Below are positions 1 to 8,038 of a stretch of DNA of 64,000 nucleotides, in pieces. The stretch is from positions 3,869,067 to 3,933,066 of the forward strand of contig CP060294.1 in assembly GCA_014302835.1 (NCBI GenBank), given 5' to 3'. The notes under the pieces were generated by a model, which worked only from the letters and a program-made list of their open reading frames with translations, ran no database searches and was not told the origin of the DNA. How positions within the stretch are numbered: the first letter of the stretch is position 1; every line of letters starts with the position of its first letter. The position numbers and the translations under genes were made by a program. Source of the stretch: Pedobacter sp. PAMC26386. Its GTDB lineage: Bacteria > Bacteroidota > Bacteroidia > Sphingobacteriales > Sphingobacteriaceae.

Positions 1-559
1 AAATATCTGTCCATTCTAATCTTTCGCTTGTCCAGCCATTTAGGTTTGGCTGGATTTGTCCGATAGGTGCTGAAGAAAAAAGATTTCTTTGAATATCTGC
101 GATCTGGTAAGGAAACATTCCTCCGTTTTCGGCAAAACCTGTTAGGGTCGAAATACCATAAAACGAAACCAGCCCTGCTTTATAACAGGAAAGATGGGTA
201 ACAGTAGTATCAGAAAACCCTAAGAATATCTTAGGGTTCCCAGTGATAACTGAATGATCCATATAAGGAAGAATTCTTATACTGTCTTCTCCTCCAATAT
301 TTGATATAATTGCTTTGATAGAACTATCGGCAAATGATTCCATTAAATCTTCAGCTCTTGCCTGTGGATTTTTATAGATCCAGTCTGCTGGTTTCAAAGC
401 ATTTTTAGTTGCTGTTACGGTTAAACCAAAGAGATCTTCCAGCTGTCTTTTCCCCTGCTCATACCGATGTGGAACTTCTCCTGCACCTCCCCATGAAAGC
501 GAAATTGTTGCGATTTTATCTCCTGGTTTTAATTTCTTTGGTTTAACCAGTTTTTTCAT
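1..559 (-). CDS. S66 family LD-carboxypeptidase (LdcA/MccF-like), 3' end outside window
   Basis: The N-terminal ~186 residues are readable on the minus strand; the gene runs off the left edge. It begins MKKLVKPKKLKPGDKIATIS, the usual entry into the S66 fold, and has GFSDTT with Ser116 as the expected nucleophile, plus an NIGG turn near residue 88. S66 enzymes cut LD or amide bonds in murein tetrapeptides (LdcA) or detoxify microcin-like compounds (MccF); the part that would separate these is missing. No signal peptide is seen, so a cytoplasmic enzyme is likely. The ATG overlaps the stop of the upstream gene (TGATG arrangement), indicating translational coupling with the GMC oxidoreductase operon. 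Family is well supported, substrate is not. Confidence 0.85.
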   Translation of the reverse strand, partial: MKKLVKPKKLKPGDKIATISLSWGGAGEVPHRYEQGKRQLEDLFGLTVTATKNALKPADWIYKNPQARAEDLMESFADSSIKAIISNIGGEDSIRILPYMDHSVITGNPKIFLGFSDTTVTHLSCYKAGLVSFYGISTLTGFAENGGMFPYQIADIQRNLFSSAPIGQIQPNLNGWTSERLEWTDI

Positions 560-1185
560 CAAACGTTCTCCATTCCATACTGCTTTAGTACATCAGCAGG
601 TACGCCAGTCCATTTATTAGGGGTATTGCCTACATACCCCAGGTCTTTTACTCCAATTTCTGTGGTGAAAAATCCAGAGGCAGTCAGATCTCTCATCAGA
701 CTAAAAAAAGCAGTTCCCTGCTGCATACCAGGTTTAACCTTCTTCGGATAAGCGATATCTTCCACTATTTCAATCCGCTGCTTTTCTGAGGCATCCTTAA
801 AGGGTTGCTGAAAGCGGTTAAGACTTTGGATGTCCAGCCATTTCAAACCGCCACGCATAGGTGTCTGATTTTCGGGCATATCTTTGACGATAAACTCAAT
901 AAATTCAGGCACCTTAGCATCTGTCGCACTTCCTGATTTCCCATCTTTCGGGATAATTATATCTGCCAGGATAGCAATGGTAGCCATTTCATGTGCATTA
1001 AAAAACTTTGCCGCATTTAGAGCTCTATCTCTTTCAACTTCGAAATTTTCTCTCCCTGGTTCTGCGACAGTCTTCCCCTCTGTTACTTTTTCTGTTGCCG
1101 GAACTCCCGGTTTACAGGCTTCCAGCAATACTGCTGAACTGATAGCCGTTAAGCCAATGGCTCTGAGTGATTCACGTCTGTTCAT
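559..1185 (-). CDS. gluconate 2-dehydrogenase subunit 3 family protein, Tat-type lipoprotein
   Basis: A 208-residue protein starting MNRRESLRAIGLTAISSAVL with a twin arginine (R3-R4), a hydrophobic stretch and a lipobox LLEAC (Cys24). This suggests Tat export and lipid anchoring. The mature part has the features of the small subunit of membrane-bound gluconate 2-dehydrogenase-like complexes (aTIAILADIIIPKD segment near residue 70, GLKWLD near 110). The subunit accompanies a GMC flavoprotein and is thought to aid its export or stability, which fits the gene 11 bases upstream encoding the GMC protein. Because that flavoprotein lacks its own signal, it could be co-exported with this subunit (inference). 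The real substrate of the complex is unknown. Confidence 0.85.
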   Translation of the reverse strand: MNRRESLRAIGLTAISSAVLLEACKPGVPATEKVTEGKTVAEPGRENFEVERDRALNAAKFFNAHEMATIAILADIIIPKDGKSGSATDAKVPEFIEFIVKDMPENQTPMRGGLKWLDIQSLNRFQQPFKDASEKQRIEIVEDIAYPKKVKPGMQQGTAFFSLMRDLTASGFFTTEIGVKDLGYVGNTPNKWTGVPADVLKQYGMENV

Positions 1186-1196
1186 GTCTACTGTGG

Positions 1197-2936
1197 TTAG
1201 CTTAGGTTTAGTTTTTTCTTTTGTTCAAGGATATATTCAGCTGTACGCATTGATAAAGCCAGAATCGTCCATGTGGCATTTTTATCTCCCTGCTGTACAA
1301 AAGGAGCTGCATCAACGACGAACAGATTTTGACAATCATGTGCCTGACACCATTTATTTAAAGCAGATTTTTTCGGATCGTCTCCCATTCTTACCGTACC
1401 GACCTCGTGAATGATTTTACCTGGAGCTTCAAGCCCATAATTGTCTTCAGGGCCATGAATTTTTGAGGTTACAATAGCACCCATTGTATGCATCATTTCC
1501 TGGAAGGTTTCTTGCATATGTTTGGCTTGTTTAACTTCTTCACCAGCCCATTTATAATTGAAACGAAGCACAGGAATACCATATTTATCTACAACTTTTG
1601 GATCTATCTCACAATAATTCGACTCCCTGGCTATCGCAGTTCCACGTCCGGCCATTCCAACTTGCGTACCAAAAAAGCGTCTATAATCATCTTTCAAACC
1701 GATACCATAGCCACCAGCCTCTTTCATCTTACCATCTTTACCTGGTACAGCACCATTCATATTTTCTATGCCGCCGCCAAAACCATAACCGGGCATATGT
1801 AATCCGCCACCATATTCAATATGATAACCTCTTGGGAAATCTAGTTTTTTATTGTCAAGCCACCATGGAGAGTAAATGTGAACACTACCTACACCATCTT
1901 CATTATAACGCTTACGATCTAGTAATTGAGGTAGAAAACCGCCTAAACTTGCGCCCGTAGAATCATGCAGATATTTACCAACTACATTACTGTTATTGGC
2001 CAGACCATTAGGATGTGCTACAGATTTCGAATTGAGCAATAAGCGAGCAGATTCACATGCACTAGCCCCAAGAATGACTACCTTACCTCTCACCTGATGT
2101 TCTTCCATAGTCATTTTATCTACATAAGAAACACCGGTGGCCAACCCTCCTTTATTGGTGAGTACTTCACGCACCATCGCATTGGTAATTACTGTCAGGT
2201 TTCCCGTTTTCACTGCCGGTATAACCAGACAGGAAGAAGAAGAGAAATCTCCGTATACTTTACAGCTTCTGCCACATTGACCGCAATAGAAACATGGAGC
2301 GCGATCTTTATTATTCGGCAGCGCTTCGGTTAATACGGAGCCTCTGCCGGCAATTACTGTTACACCGTTCTTTTTCGCAGCTTTTTTAATAAACAACTCG
2401 TTTAACCTGGGTTTAGGCGGCGCCATAAAAATACCATCAGGCTCGCTTTCTATGCCCTCAACGGTTCCATAGATACCGATTAAGCGGTCAACTTTATCAT
2501 AAAAAGGCTTTATTTCCGCATAGGTAATAGGCCAGTCATCTGTTAGTCCGTCTTTACATTTAAAGTCATCAGGCCCCATTCTCAGAGAGATACGTCCCCA
2601 GTGATTGGTTCTGCCACCAAGCATCCTCGAACGGAACCAGGCAAATTCAGAATTATCCTTTTGGGTGTAAGGTTCTCCATCAAGTTCCCAACCACCATAG
2701 GCAGCATCAAAATCTCCGAATGGGCGTACAGTACCTGCACCACGTCTTGGAGATTCCCACGGCCACTTTAGTTGCTGCGCATCAAGACGCGGATCAAAAT
2801 AAGCACCAGCTTCAAGCATCAGTACTTTTTGACCAGCATTGGCCAGCACATATCCTGCCATACCACCTCCTGCCCCAGACCCAACTATTATGGCGTCATA
2901 TTCGACGTCTGACTTTTTAATTTGAAATTCGTTCAT
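1197..2936 (-). CDS. GMC family oxidoreductase (FAD sugar/polyol dehydrogenase)
   Basis: A 579-residue GMC flavoenzyme. The FAD-binding Rossmann motif G19-x-G21-x-x-G24 (VGSGAGGGMAGYVLANAG) is at the N-terminus, the GMC signature MLGGRTNHWGR lies near residue 105, a cysteine-rich CFYCGQCGRSCKVYG stretch near 216, and the C-terminal HEVGTVRMG and NATWTILALSMRTAEYI motifs are intact. Members of this branch oxidise sugars, sugar acids or polyols and pass electrons to a cytochrome or quinone through partner subunits. It is followed by the small subunit gene and an S66 peptidase gene. No signal peptide is visible. Substrate cannot be read from sequence; glucoside 3-dehydrogenase or gluconate-type activity are both possible. 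First gene of a leftward three-gene operon. Confidence 0.9.
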   Translation of the reverse strand: MNEFQIKKSDVEYDAIIVGSGAGGGMAGYVLANAGQKVLMLEAGAYFDPRLDAQQLKWPWESPRRGAGTVRPFGDFDAAYGGWELDGEPYTQKDNSEFAWFRSRMLGGRTNHWGRISLRMGPDDFKCKDGLTDDWPITYAEIKPFYDKVDRLIGIYGTVEGIESEPDGIFMAPPKPRLNELFIKKAAKKNGVTVIAGRGSVLTEALPNNKDRAPCFYCGQCGRSCKVYGDFSSSSCLVIPAVKTGNLTVITNAMVREVLTNKGGLATGVSYVDKMTMEEHQVRGKVVILGASACESARLLLNSKSVAHPNGLANNSNVVGKYLHDSTGASLGGFLPQLLDRKRYNEDGVGSVHIYSPWWLDNKKLDFPRGYHIEYGGGLHMPGYGFGGGIENMNGAVPGKDGKMKEAGGYGIGLKDDYRRFFGTQVGMAGRGTAIARESNYCEIDPKVVDKYGIPVLRFNYKWAGEEVKQAKHMQETFQEMMHTMGAIVTSKIHGPEDNYGLEAPGKIIHEVGTVRMGDDPKKSALNKWCQAHDCQNLFVVDAAPFVQQGDKNATWTILALSMRTAEYILEQKKKLNLS

Positions 2937-3062
2937 ACTACCTACTTTAATATTAAATGGTTTTAGCTCGTATTTGGTGTACGTAATTTAGGATTAAAAT
3001 TTAAATTCCAGAATTTTTATCAAATAAGTTACTGAGGTTTTAACGGGATAAAGTAAAAGGAT

Positions 3063-3317
3063 ATGAATAACTTTATAAGCTGTTTCTTTTTAATCTTTAT
3101 GGCCGAATTACTTTTATTACTGGGTTTAATACTACCACAAACTATTGCTGGAATCTTTGCAAAAAGTCAGGGCAGAAGTTTTTGGTTCTGGTTTTTCATT
3201 TCATTTCTAATTCCAATCATATCTTTAGTTGTGTTGCTATTTTTGGACGATAAGAGCGAAAGTACTACTGGTTTTAAGTTAGCCGATCATGTAAAAAGAG
3301 ACAAGAAACAAGTCTGA
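3063..3317 (+). CDS. small two-helix membrane protein, unknown function
   Basis: An 84-residue protein with two strongly hydrophobic segments (about residues 5-32 and 41-60) joined by a short basic/aromatic loop (KSQGRSFWFWF), followed by a charged, lysine-rich tail. The start is preceded by an A/G-rich stretch (aaagtaaaaggat). It is divergent from the GMC operon. I recognise no family. The layout resembles short membrane proteins common in Bacteroidota. A real gene is likely because of the start context and the clean membrane topology, but no role can be given. Confidence 0.6.
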   Translation: MNNFISCFFLIFMAELLLLLGLILPQTIAGIFAKSQGRSFWFWFFISFLIPIISLVVLLFLDDKSESTTGFKLADHVKRDKKQV

Positions 3318-3447
3318 ATGTATTTGATTAAATGCTGAATATCCGATGTCATATAAAAAATAATTAACTTAAAAATTAATTATTTCATACTATCTTTATA
3401 AGAATAAGGCATTAAATAAACCTGGCAACGTAAATATTTATTCAGCT

Positions 3448-4596
3448 ATGAAGGCACTTTTCTTTTCTCTATTTCTTCTTGCGCTATTCAAAGCGCAGGC
3501 ACAGGAACATTTATTGGTAGATACCCATAATGATGTGCTCTCCTTGCAACTGATTACTAAAGCCAATTTAGGTAAGCTACAGCGTTCAGGAAATTTTGAC
3601 CTGGTAAGAGCAGCTAAAGGCGGCTTGAATGCACAAGTATTCTCTATTTGGTGTGACGAAAATCTGGGGAAAGGAAAGGCTTTTGCCCGGGCCAACAGGG
3701 AAATAGATTCTTTATATGCGCTCATCAGACGTAACCCAAAGAAAATAGTTATAGTTAATAACGCTGCTGAATTAAGACAAGCATATAAAGAACATCGCCT
3801 GGCTGCTTTAATAGGTGTTGAAGGTGGCCATATGATCGAGAACCGCATGGACTATTTAGATAGCCTGGCAAGACGTGGTATGCGATATTTAACCCTAACC
3901 TGGAATAACAGCACTCCATGGGCTACTTCGGCACGCGATGAAACTTCCACTAAAATCCCGCTAAAACACAAAGGTCTGACCATCTCCGGAAAAAAAATTG
4001 TACACCGTTTAAATACTTTGGGTGTAATGGTCGATGTTTCACATGTGGGTGAAGCTACATTTTACGATGTATTAGCGTCAACCAGCAAACCAGTTATTGC
4101 CTCTCACAGCTGTGCCTACAGTCTGAATCCTCACCGGCGCAATTTAAAAGATAAACAGCTTAAAGCGTTGGCAAAGAATGGTGGTGTTGCTTTCGTTAAT
4201 TTTTACAGTGGGTTTGTAGACCCTTCATATGATGCTAAAGAACAACTTTTCCTTAAAAAGTATGCAAAGGAATTAAAATCGCTGAGTAAGGTGTATGGCC
4301 CTTATGCGCCAACGAGATTAAATGAATTGCATAAGGCTGAAGCCAATGCGATACGTCCGCCATTGAGTATGCTGATTAAACATATTGACCATATGGTTAA
4401 AATAATGGGAGCTGATCATGTAGGTATCGGTTCTGATTTTGATGGATCTGAATCTTATCCAAAAGGACTGGACTCCGTATATGATTACCCTAAGATAGCT
4501 GTTGAGCTCCGTAAACTGGGTTATAAAGAGGAAGCGATAGGGCAGATATTCGGCGAGAACTTTTTGAGGGTCTTAGCAGCAAATACTGGGAAGTAA
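3448..4596 (+). CDS. membrane dipeptidase (peptidase family M19), exported
   Basis: A 382-residue protein with a signal peptide (MKALFFSLFLLALFKAQAQ) and then the renal-dipeptidase fold. Metal ligands expected for M19 are visible: the THND pair (His27, Asp29), the GVEGGH glutamate loop, SHVGEATFYDV, the SHSCAY histidine, and the C-terminal GIGSDFDG. M19 enzymes hydrolyse dipeptides, including some with a D-residue at the second position, using a dizinc centre. The signal peptide places it in the periplasm. It is a single-gene unit: the next element downstream is an opposing tRNA. A near-consensus -7 box (TATCTTTA, 3391-3398) lies about 50 bases upstream. Confidence 0.93.
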   Translation: MKALFFSLFLLALFKAQAQEHLLVDTHNDVLSLQLITKANLGKLQRSGNFDLVRAAKGGLNAQVFSIWCDENLGKGKAFARANREIDSLYALIRRNPKKIVIVNNAAELRQAYKEHRLAALIGVEGGHMIENRMDYLDSLARRGMRYLTLTWNNSTPWATSARDETSTKIPLKHKGLTISGKKIVHRLNTLGVMVDVSHVGEATFYDVLASTSKPVIASHSCAYSLNPHRRNLKDKQLKALAKNGGVAFVNFYSGFVDPSYDAKEQLFLKKYAKELKSLSKVYGPYAPTRLNELHKAEANAIRPPLSMLIKHIDHMVKIMGADHVGIGSDFDGSESYPKGLDSVYDYPKIAVELRKLGYKEEAIGQIFGENFLRVLAANTGK

Positions 4597-4643
4597 AATA
4601 TCCCCGAAACAATTAAAACTGGTGATAGAAATAGCTGTAAAAC

Positions 4644-4673
4644 AAAAAAGCTTCAGATTTCTCTGAAGCTTTT
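4644..4673 (-). terminator. rho-independent terminator of tRNA-Phe copy 1
   Basis: An 11-bp perfect stem (AAAAGCTTCAG / CTGAAGCTTTT) with a 6-base loop, ending in T-rich sequence on the minus strand just after the tRNA 3' end. The same hairpin follows the second tRNA-Phe copy at 10489-10518. Confidence 0.8.
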
Positions 4674-4681
4674 AGAAGAAG

Positions 4682-4754
4682 TGGTGTGGGCCGGGATCGA
4701 ACCGGCGACACAAGGATTTTCAATCCTTTGCTCTACCGACTGAGCTACCGCACC
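4682..4754 (-). tRNA. tRNA-Phe (GAA), copy 1
   Basis: Minus-strand cloverleaf of 73 nt: acceptor GGTGCGG pairs with CCACACC (one C-A mismatch), D-arm GCTC..GAGC, anticodon stem AAGGA/TCCTT with loop TTGAAAA (anticodon GAA), T-arm GCCGG TTCGATC CCGGC, discriminator A. The 3' CCA is not encoded. Sequence is identical to the tRNA at 10527-10599. Confidence 0.95.
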
Positions 4755-4806
4755 ATCTTATGATGAACATGATTTCAAGCATATTCCCACCTCGGTAGGT
4801 GGGCTG

Positions 4807-4836
4807 CAAATGTAGTTTCTTTTTTTGAATTACAAA
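4807..4836 (-). promoter_or_regulatory. promoter of tRNA-Phe copy 1
   Basis: On the minus strand a TTTG -33 box (4836-4833) and a TACATTTG -7 box (4814-4807) are separated by 18 bases, matching the Bacteroidota housekeeping consensus TTTG / TAnnTTTG. The tRNA starts about 50 bases downstream. The same core stands in front of the second copy. Confidence 0.75.
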
Positions 4837-4868
4837 ACGGATAGTGAAATTTATTTAAAATAAATTCA

Positions 4869-5252
4869 TTATTCTCCCTCAGAAGCCGGAATTACTAGTT
4901 CCAGACCACTTAATTCATCATCAGTGAACAATCTGGAGTGTATAATAAAGCCAAAATCCAGAGTTGATTCAAGGGAAAAGCTGGCAGCCCTTCCCTCGAT
5001 CACATCTAAAGTTAGCTGTGTATGTTTCCAATATTCAAACTGATCACCCGCCATATAAAACTTACATCCTTCAACTTCTCCCAGGCAAATATCATTAGAA
5101 CCGATCAGAAAACCACCTTTTTCAAAACAATACGGGTAAGAGCCTTCGCAGCAACCACCACTTTGATGAAAAAATAACTCACCATATTCGGCTTTCAATT
5201 CATTAATCACTCCGATGGCCTTTTCAGTAACTAAGACTCTTTTGGTTCCCAT
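4869..5252 (-). CDS. DUF779 domain protein
   Basis: A 127-residue soluble protein with the DUF779 pattern: FFHQSGGCCEGSYPYC near residues 28-43, then GDQFEYWKHTQLTLDV and a GFIIHSRLF motif. DUF779 genes are regularly found next to NAD-dependent aldehyde dehydrogenases of the acetaldehyde type, as here (38 bases after the ALDH stop, same strand). The two adjacent cysteines and a nearby third suggest metal or redox chemistry, but the molecular role of the family is not established as far as I know. Likely co-transcribed with the dehydrogenase under AraC control. Confidence 0.85.
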   Translation of the reverse strand: MGTKRVLVTEKAIGVINELKAEYGELFFHQSGGCCEGSYPYCFEKGGFLIGSNDICLGEVEGCKFYMAGDQFEYWKHTQLTLDVIEGRAASFSLESTLDFGFIIHSRLFTDDELSGLELVIPASEGE

Positions 5253-5290
5253 GATTTGTTTTTTACTTAGTAATTCAGCTAGATGTTAAT

Positions 5291-6784
5291 TTAAAAGAAT
5301 CCTAATTTATTCTTATCATAAGAGATCAGCATGTTTTTAACACTTCTATAATGGTCAAGCATCATTTTATGATTCTCTCTGCCAAAACCTGATTTTTTAT
5401 ATCCGCCGAATGGCGCATGTGCAGGATAAGCATGATATTGATTGATCCAGACACGGCCAGCCTGGATAGCACGTGGCACCTGATATAACTCATGTGCATC
5501 ACGTGTCCATACGCCGGCACCTAACCCATATAAAGTATCATTCGCAATTTCAATAGCTTCTTCTACTGTTTTAAATGTAGTTACACAAAGTACAGGACCA
5601 AATATTTCTTCCTGAAAAATGCGCATCTTATTATGCCCTTTAAAAATCGTCGGTTCGATGTAATAACCTGTTTCCAGCTCACCGGATAATTTATTGATTT
5701 TACCTCCGGTTAAAACTTCTGCCCCCTCTTCTATTCCTATTTTGATATAAGATAGTATTTTTTGATACTGCTCATTAGAGGTTTGTGCCCCCATCATACT
5801 TTTCTGATCTAGTGGACTCAGCGTTTTAATCGCTTTTGTACGCTCAATTACACGTTCAATAAATTGAGGATAAATGCTTTCCTGTATCAGTAAACGGGAA
5901 GGACAGGTACAGATTTCTCCTTGATTTAGAGCAAACATGACAGCCCCTTCTACTGCCTTATCAAAAAAATCGTCATCTTTTTCGGCTACAGATTCAAAGA
6001 ATATATTGGGCGATTTTCCACCCAATTCCATCGTAGAAGGAATAATATTTTCTGCGGCGTACTGCATAATCAAGCGTCCTGATGTTGTGCTTCCAGTAAA
6101 AGCTACTTTAGATATTCTCGAAGAAGTAGCCAGTGGTTTTCCAACTTCCAAACCATAACCGTTAACAATATTTAATACACCAGGAGGTAGAATATCACCA
6201 ATCAGTTCCATTAAAATAAGGATAGAAACAGGTGTCTGCTCTGCCGGCTTCACCACTGTACAACAACCTGCAGCCAATGCCGGAGCTATTTTCCAGGTAG
6301 CCATGAGTAAAGGAAAATTCCATGGAATAATTTGCGCAACAACGCCAATCGGCTCATGTAATACGATACTAACGGTATGTTCATCGTGTTCCGCAATTGT
6401 ACCCTCCTCACCCCTGATTACACCGGCAAAATATCTGAAATGATCTACTACCAGTGGTAAGTCTGCTGCCAGTGTTTCCCTGATTGCTTTACCATTATCT
6501 ATAGTTTCCACCGTGGCCAGGTAGGTTAAATTATCTTCAATTTTCTGCGCAACTTTTAAAAGAATATTACTCCTGTAAGTTGGAGAGCTTTTACTCCAGC
6601 TTTTAAAAGCCTTATGCGCAGCATCCAGTGCCAGGTCTACATCTTCTTTGCTTGAACGTGCTGCTTTTGTAAATGCTTTTCCGTCAACCGGAGATATATT
6701 ATCAAAATAGATGCCTTTCACAGGCGGGACAAACTTGCCTCCGATAAAGTTATCATAATGGGATTTAAATACCGGTCTTTCCAT
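5291..6784 (-). CDS. NAD(P)-dependent aldehyde dehydrogenase (acetaldehyde/AldB-ExaC type)
   Basis: A full-length (497-residue) aldehyde dehydrogenase. The Rossmann fold segment VGVVAQIIPWNFPLLMATWK, the FTGSTTSGRLI NAD-binding loop, the general base ELGGKSPNI and the catalytic cysteine in NQGEICTCPSR are all present, as is the C-terminal PFGGYKKSGFGRENHK. The ATG at 6784 is chosen over the one 27 bases upstream because a good -7 box (6813-6820) would put the transcript start between the two. It oxidises aliphatic aldehydes to acids. DUF779 partner downstream, divergent AraC regulator upstream with a shared repeat-rich control region. Confidence 0.93.
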   Translation of the reverse strand: MERPVFKSHYDNFIGGKFVPPVKGIYFDNISPVDGKAFTKAARSSKEDVDLALDAAHKAFKSWSKSSPTYRSNILLKVAQKIEDNLTYLATVETIDNGKAIRETLAADLPLVVDHFRYFAGVIRGEEGTIAEHDEHTVSIVLHEPIGVVAQIIPWNFPLLMATWKIAPALAAGCCTVVKPAEQTPVSILILMELIGDILPPGVLNIVNGYGLEVGKPLATSSRISKVAFTGSTTSGRLIMQYAAENIIPSTMELGGKSPNIFFESVAEKDDDFFDKAVEGAVMFALNQGEICTCPSRLLIQESIYPQFIERVIERTKAIKTLSPLDQKSMMGAQTSNEQYQKILSYIKIGIEEGAEVLTGGKINKLSGELETGYYIEPTIFKGHNKMRIFQEEIFGPVLCVTTFKTVEEAIEIANDTLYGLGAGVWTRDAHELYQVPRAIQAGRVWINQYHAYPAHAPFGGYKKSGFGRENHKMMLDHYRSVKNMLISYDKNKLGFF

Positions 6785-6812
6785 GATTGTGTGAATTATA
6801 ATTTGGTTCATA

Positions 6813-6820
6813 CAAACCTA
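6813..6820 (-). promoter_or_regulatory. -7 box of the aldehyde dehydrogenase operon
   Basis: TAGGTTTG on the minus strand fits TAnnTTTG. No -33 box is found at the usual 18-21 base distance, as expected for an activator-dependent promoter. Tandem repeats suited to an AraC protein lie immediately upstream (6850-6918). Confidence 0.55.
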
Positions 6821-6872
6821 ATGGCTAATTGGAAGTGCAGATAGGATAATTGTAGCAAGTAGTAGCATTATC

Positions 6873-6918
6873 GTTGCACAGTGCGTAGCAGTATTGTTGC
6901 ACAGTGCATAGCAGTATT
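6873..6918. repeat. two tandem 23-bp direct repeats, candidate AraC operator
   Basis: Two head-to-tail 23-bp units (6873-6895 and 6896-6918) sharing the core GTTGCACAGTGC and TAGCAGTATT; they differ at a single base. A degraded third unit can be traced at about 6852-6872 (GTAGCA..AGTAGCATTAT). The block sits between the -7 boxes of the divergent aldehyde dehydrogenase and AraC genes. AraC/XylS proteins typically bind tandem asymmetric sites of about this length, so this is the probable operator (inference). Confidence 0.7.
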
Positions 6919-6928
6919 GAAATAAAGT

Positions 6929-6936
6929 TATATTTG
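6929..6936 (+). promoter_or_regulatory. -7 box of the AraC regulator gene
   Basis: TATATTTG matches TAnnTTTG and lies 34 bases before the AraC start codon. No -33 box at normal spacing. The tandem repeat block ends 10 bases upstream, so the regulator may control its own gene. Confidence 0.5.
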
Positions 6937-6970
6937 AATATAGACCTTAGAACTCATCAAAAAACAGGTT

Positions 6971-7891
6971 ATGATGCAACATAAATTAAATCTTGTTGGG
7001 CTAAGTAAAGAAGCAAGTTTACAAACCTTAATCGAAAACAGAACAGCATATACACTGGAGCGTTGTGAGCTTAATATTTTCGAAACTTATTCCGAATCCT
7101 ATAAAGTACCTTTAACCTTTAATGATTTTGTCATCACCAGTATGTTACGGGGTAAAAAGGTGATGCATCTTTCTAATCAAAAGGAATTCGATTATTTGCC
7201 TGGAGAAACTGTCATTGTCCGGCCTTCACAGACTATGCAAATTGATTTTCCTGAAGCTACAAGCCAAAACCCTGCGCAATGTATAGCACTGGCTATAGAC
7301 AACGATCAGATTAAACAAACTATCTGTTATCTGAATGAATATTTCCCTAAAACAACTGCTGGTCAGCAATGGTGTCTGAATTATGAGGAATACCACTTTT
7401 ATAACAATGAAGAGATTGCCTTTTTAATCAATAAGATTATCAGGATTTGTGCGGAAGGATCAAAAGAGAAAGATGTACTGGCAGATCTGACACTCAAAGA
7501 ATTATTGGTTAGAATTATGCAAACGCAGAATTTAAAAACTATTGATCAGGCCAGCACCAGCCATAATCCTTTAGCTTATGTCATCCGATATATTAAAGCT
7601 AATCTGAATGAGAAAATCAGCATCAATAATTTAAGCAGCAAAGCTTGTATGAGCAAAGCTACATTTCACAGGCTATTTAAGCGCGAACTTGGAATTAGTC
7701 CAAATGATTTTATCCTGACAGAAAAGATAAACCGCGCCAAGCTAATGCTGGCAAGGCCTGGTTCAAAAATTGCAGCAATCAGTTATGATCTTGGATTTAG
7801 TGACTCCAATTACTTTATCCGCGTATTTAAGAAACTGGAAGGAATTACCCCTGGTAGCTATCAGCTGCAATTTTCAGGATTAAAAAGATAA
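6971..7891 (+). CDS. AraC family transcriptional regulator
   Basis: A 306-residue protein. The first ~190 residues form a sensor part with the cupin-like DYLPGETVIVRPSQTMQIDFPEA strand pattern of AraC N-terminal domains. The last ~100 residues are the double helix-turn-helix: IRYIKANLNEKISINNLSS, then ACMSKATFHRLFKRELGISPNDF, and the conserved second half with IAAISYDLGFSDSNYFIRVFKK. It is divergent from the aldehyde dehydrogenase/DUF779 operon, with tandem repeats in the shared region, so it most likely activates that operon in response to an aldehyde or alcohol. The ligand cannot be predicted. Single-gene transcript followed by an unrelated gene. Confidence 0.9.
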   Translation: MMQHKLNLVGLSKEASLQTLIENRTAYTLERCELNIFETYSESYKVPLTFNDFVITSMLRGKKVMHLSNQKEFDYLPGETVIVRPSQTMQIDFPEATSQNPAQCIALAIDNDQIKQTICYLNEYFPKTTAGQQWCLNYEEYHFYNNEEIAFLINKIIRICAEGSKEKDVLADLTLKELLVRIMQTQNLKTIDQASTSHNPLAYVIRYIKANLNEKISINNLSSKACMSKATFHRLFKRELGISPNDFILTEKINRAKLMLARPGSKIAAISYDLGFSDSNYFIRVFKKLEGITPGSYQLQFSGLKR

Positions 7892-7997
7892 AGCATCAGT
7901 TTTCACGATATAGGGCAAAACAAAAAATCCGGACTCCTGAATTATTATTAAATTATATATTTTAAAATTGCAACATATGTTTTAATAAATAAATCAA

Positions 7998-8005
7998 TAC
8001 ATTTG
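7998..8005 (+). promoter_or_regulatory. -7 box of the beta-barrel protein gene
   Basis: TACATTTG followed by C matches the strong form of TAnnTTTG, 33 bases before the ATG at 8039. It argues against an upstream in-frame TTG start at 8003, which lies inside the box. Confidence 0.6.
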
Positions 8006-8038
8006 CACACTAAGAAAATAACCCCCTTAGCGCCCTCA

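Noticed and set aside
884..1414. 176-residue ORF on the plus strand
   Set aside because: Opposite to the Tat lipoprotein and GMC genes, spans both; no start context.
3438..3848. Antisense ORF of 136 residues
   Set aside because: Lies fully inside the M19 dipeptidase gene on the other strand; composition follows from the codons of that gene.
8003..8038. Upstream TTG start of the beta-barrel gene
   Set aside because: TTG lies inside the -7 box TACATTTG; the ATG at 8039 begins a good signal peptide.
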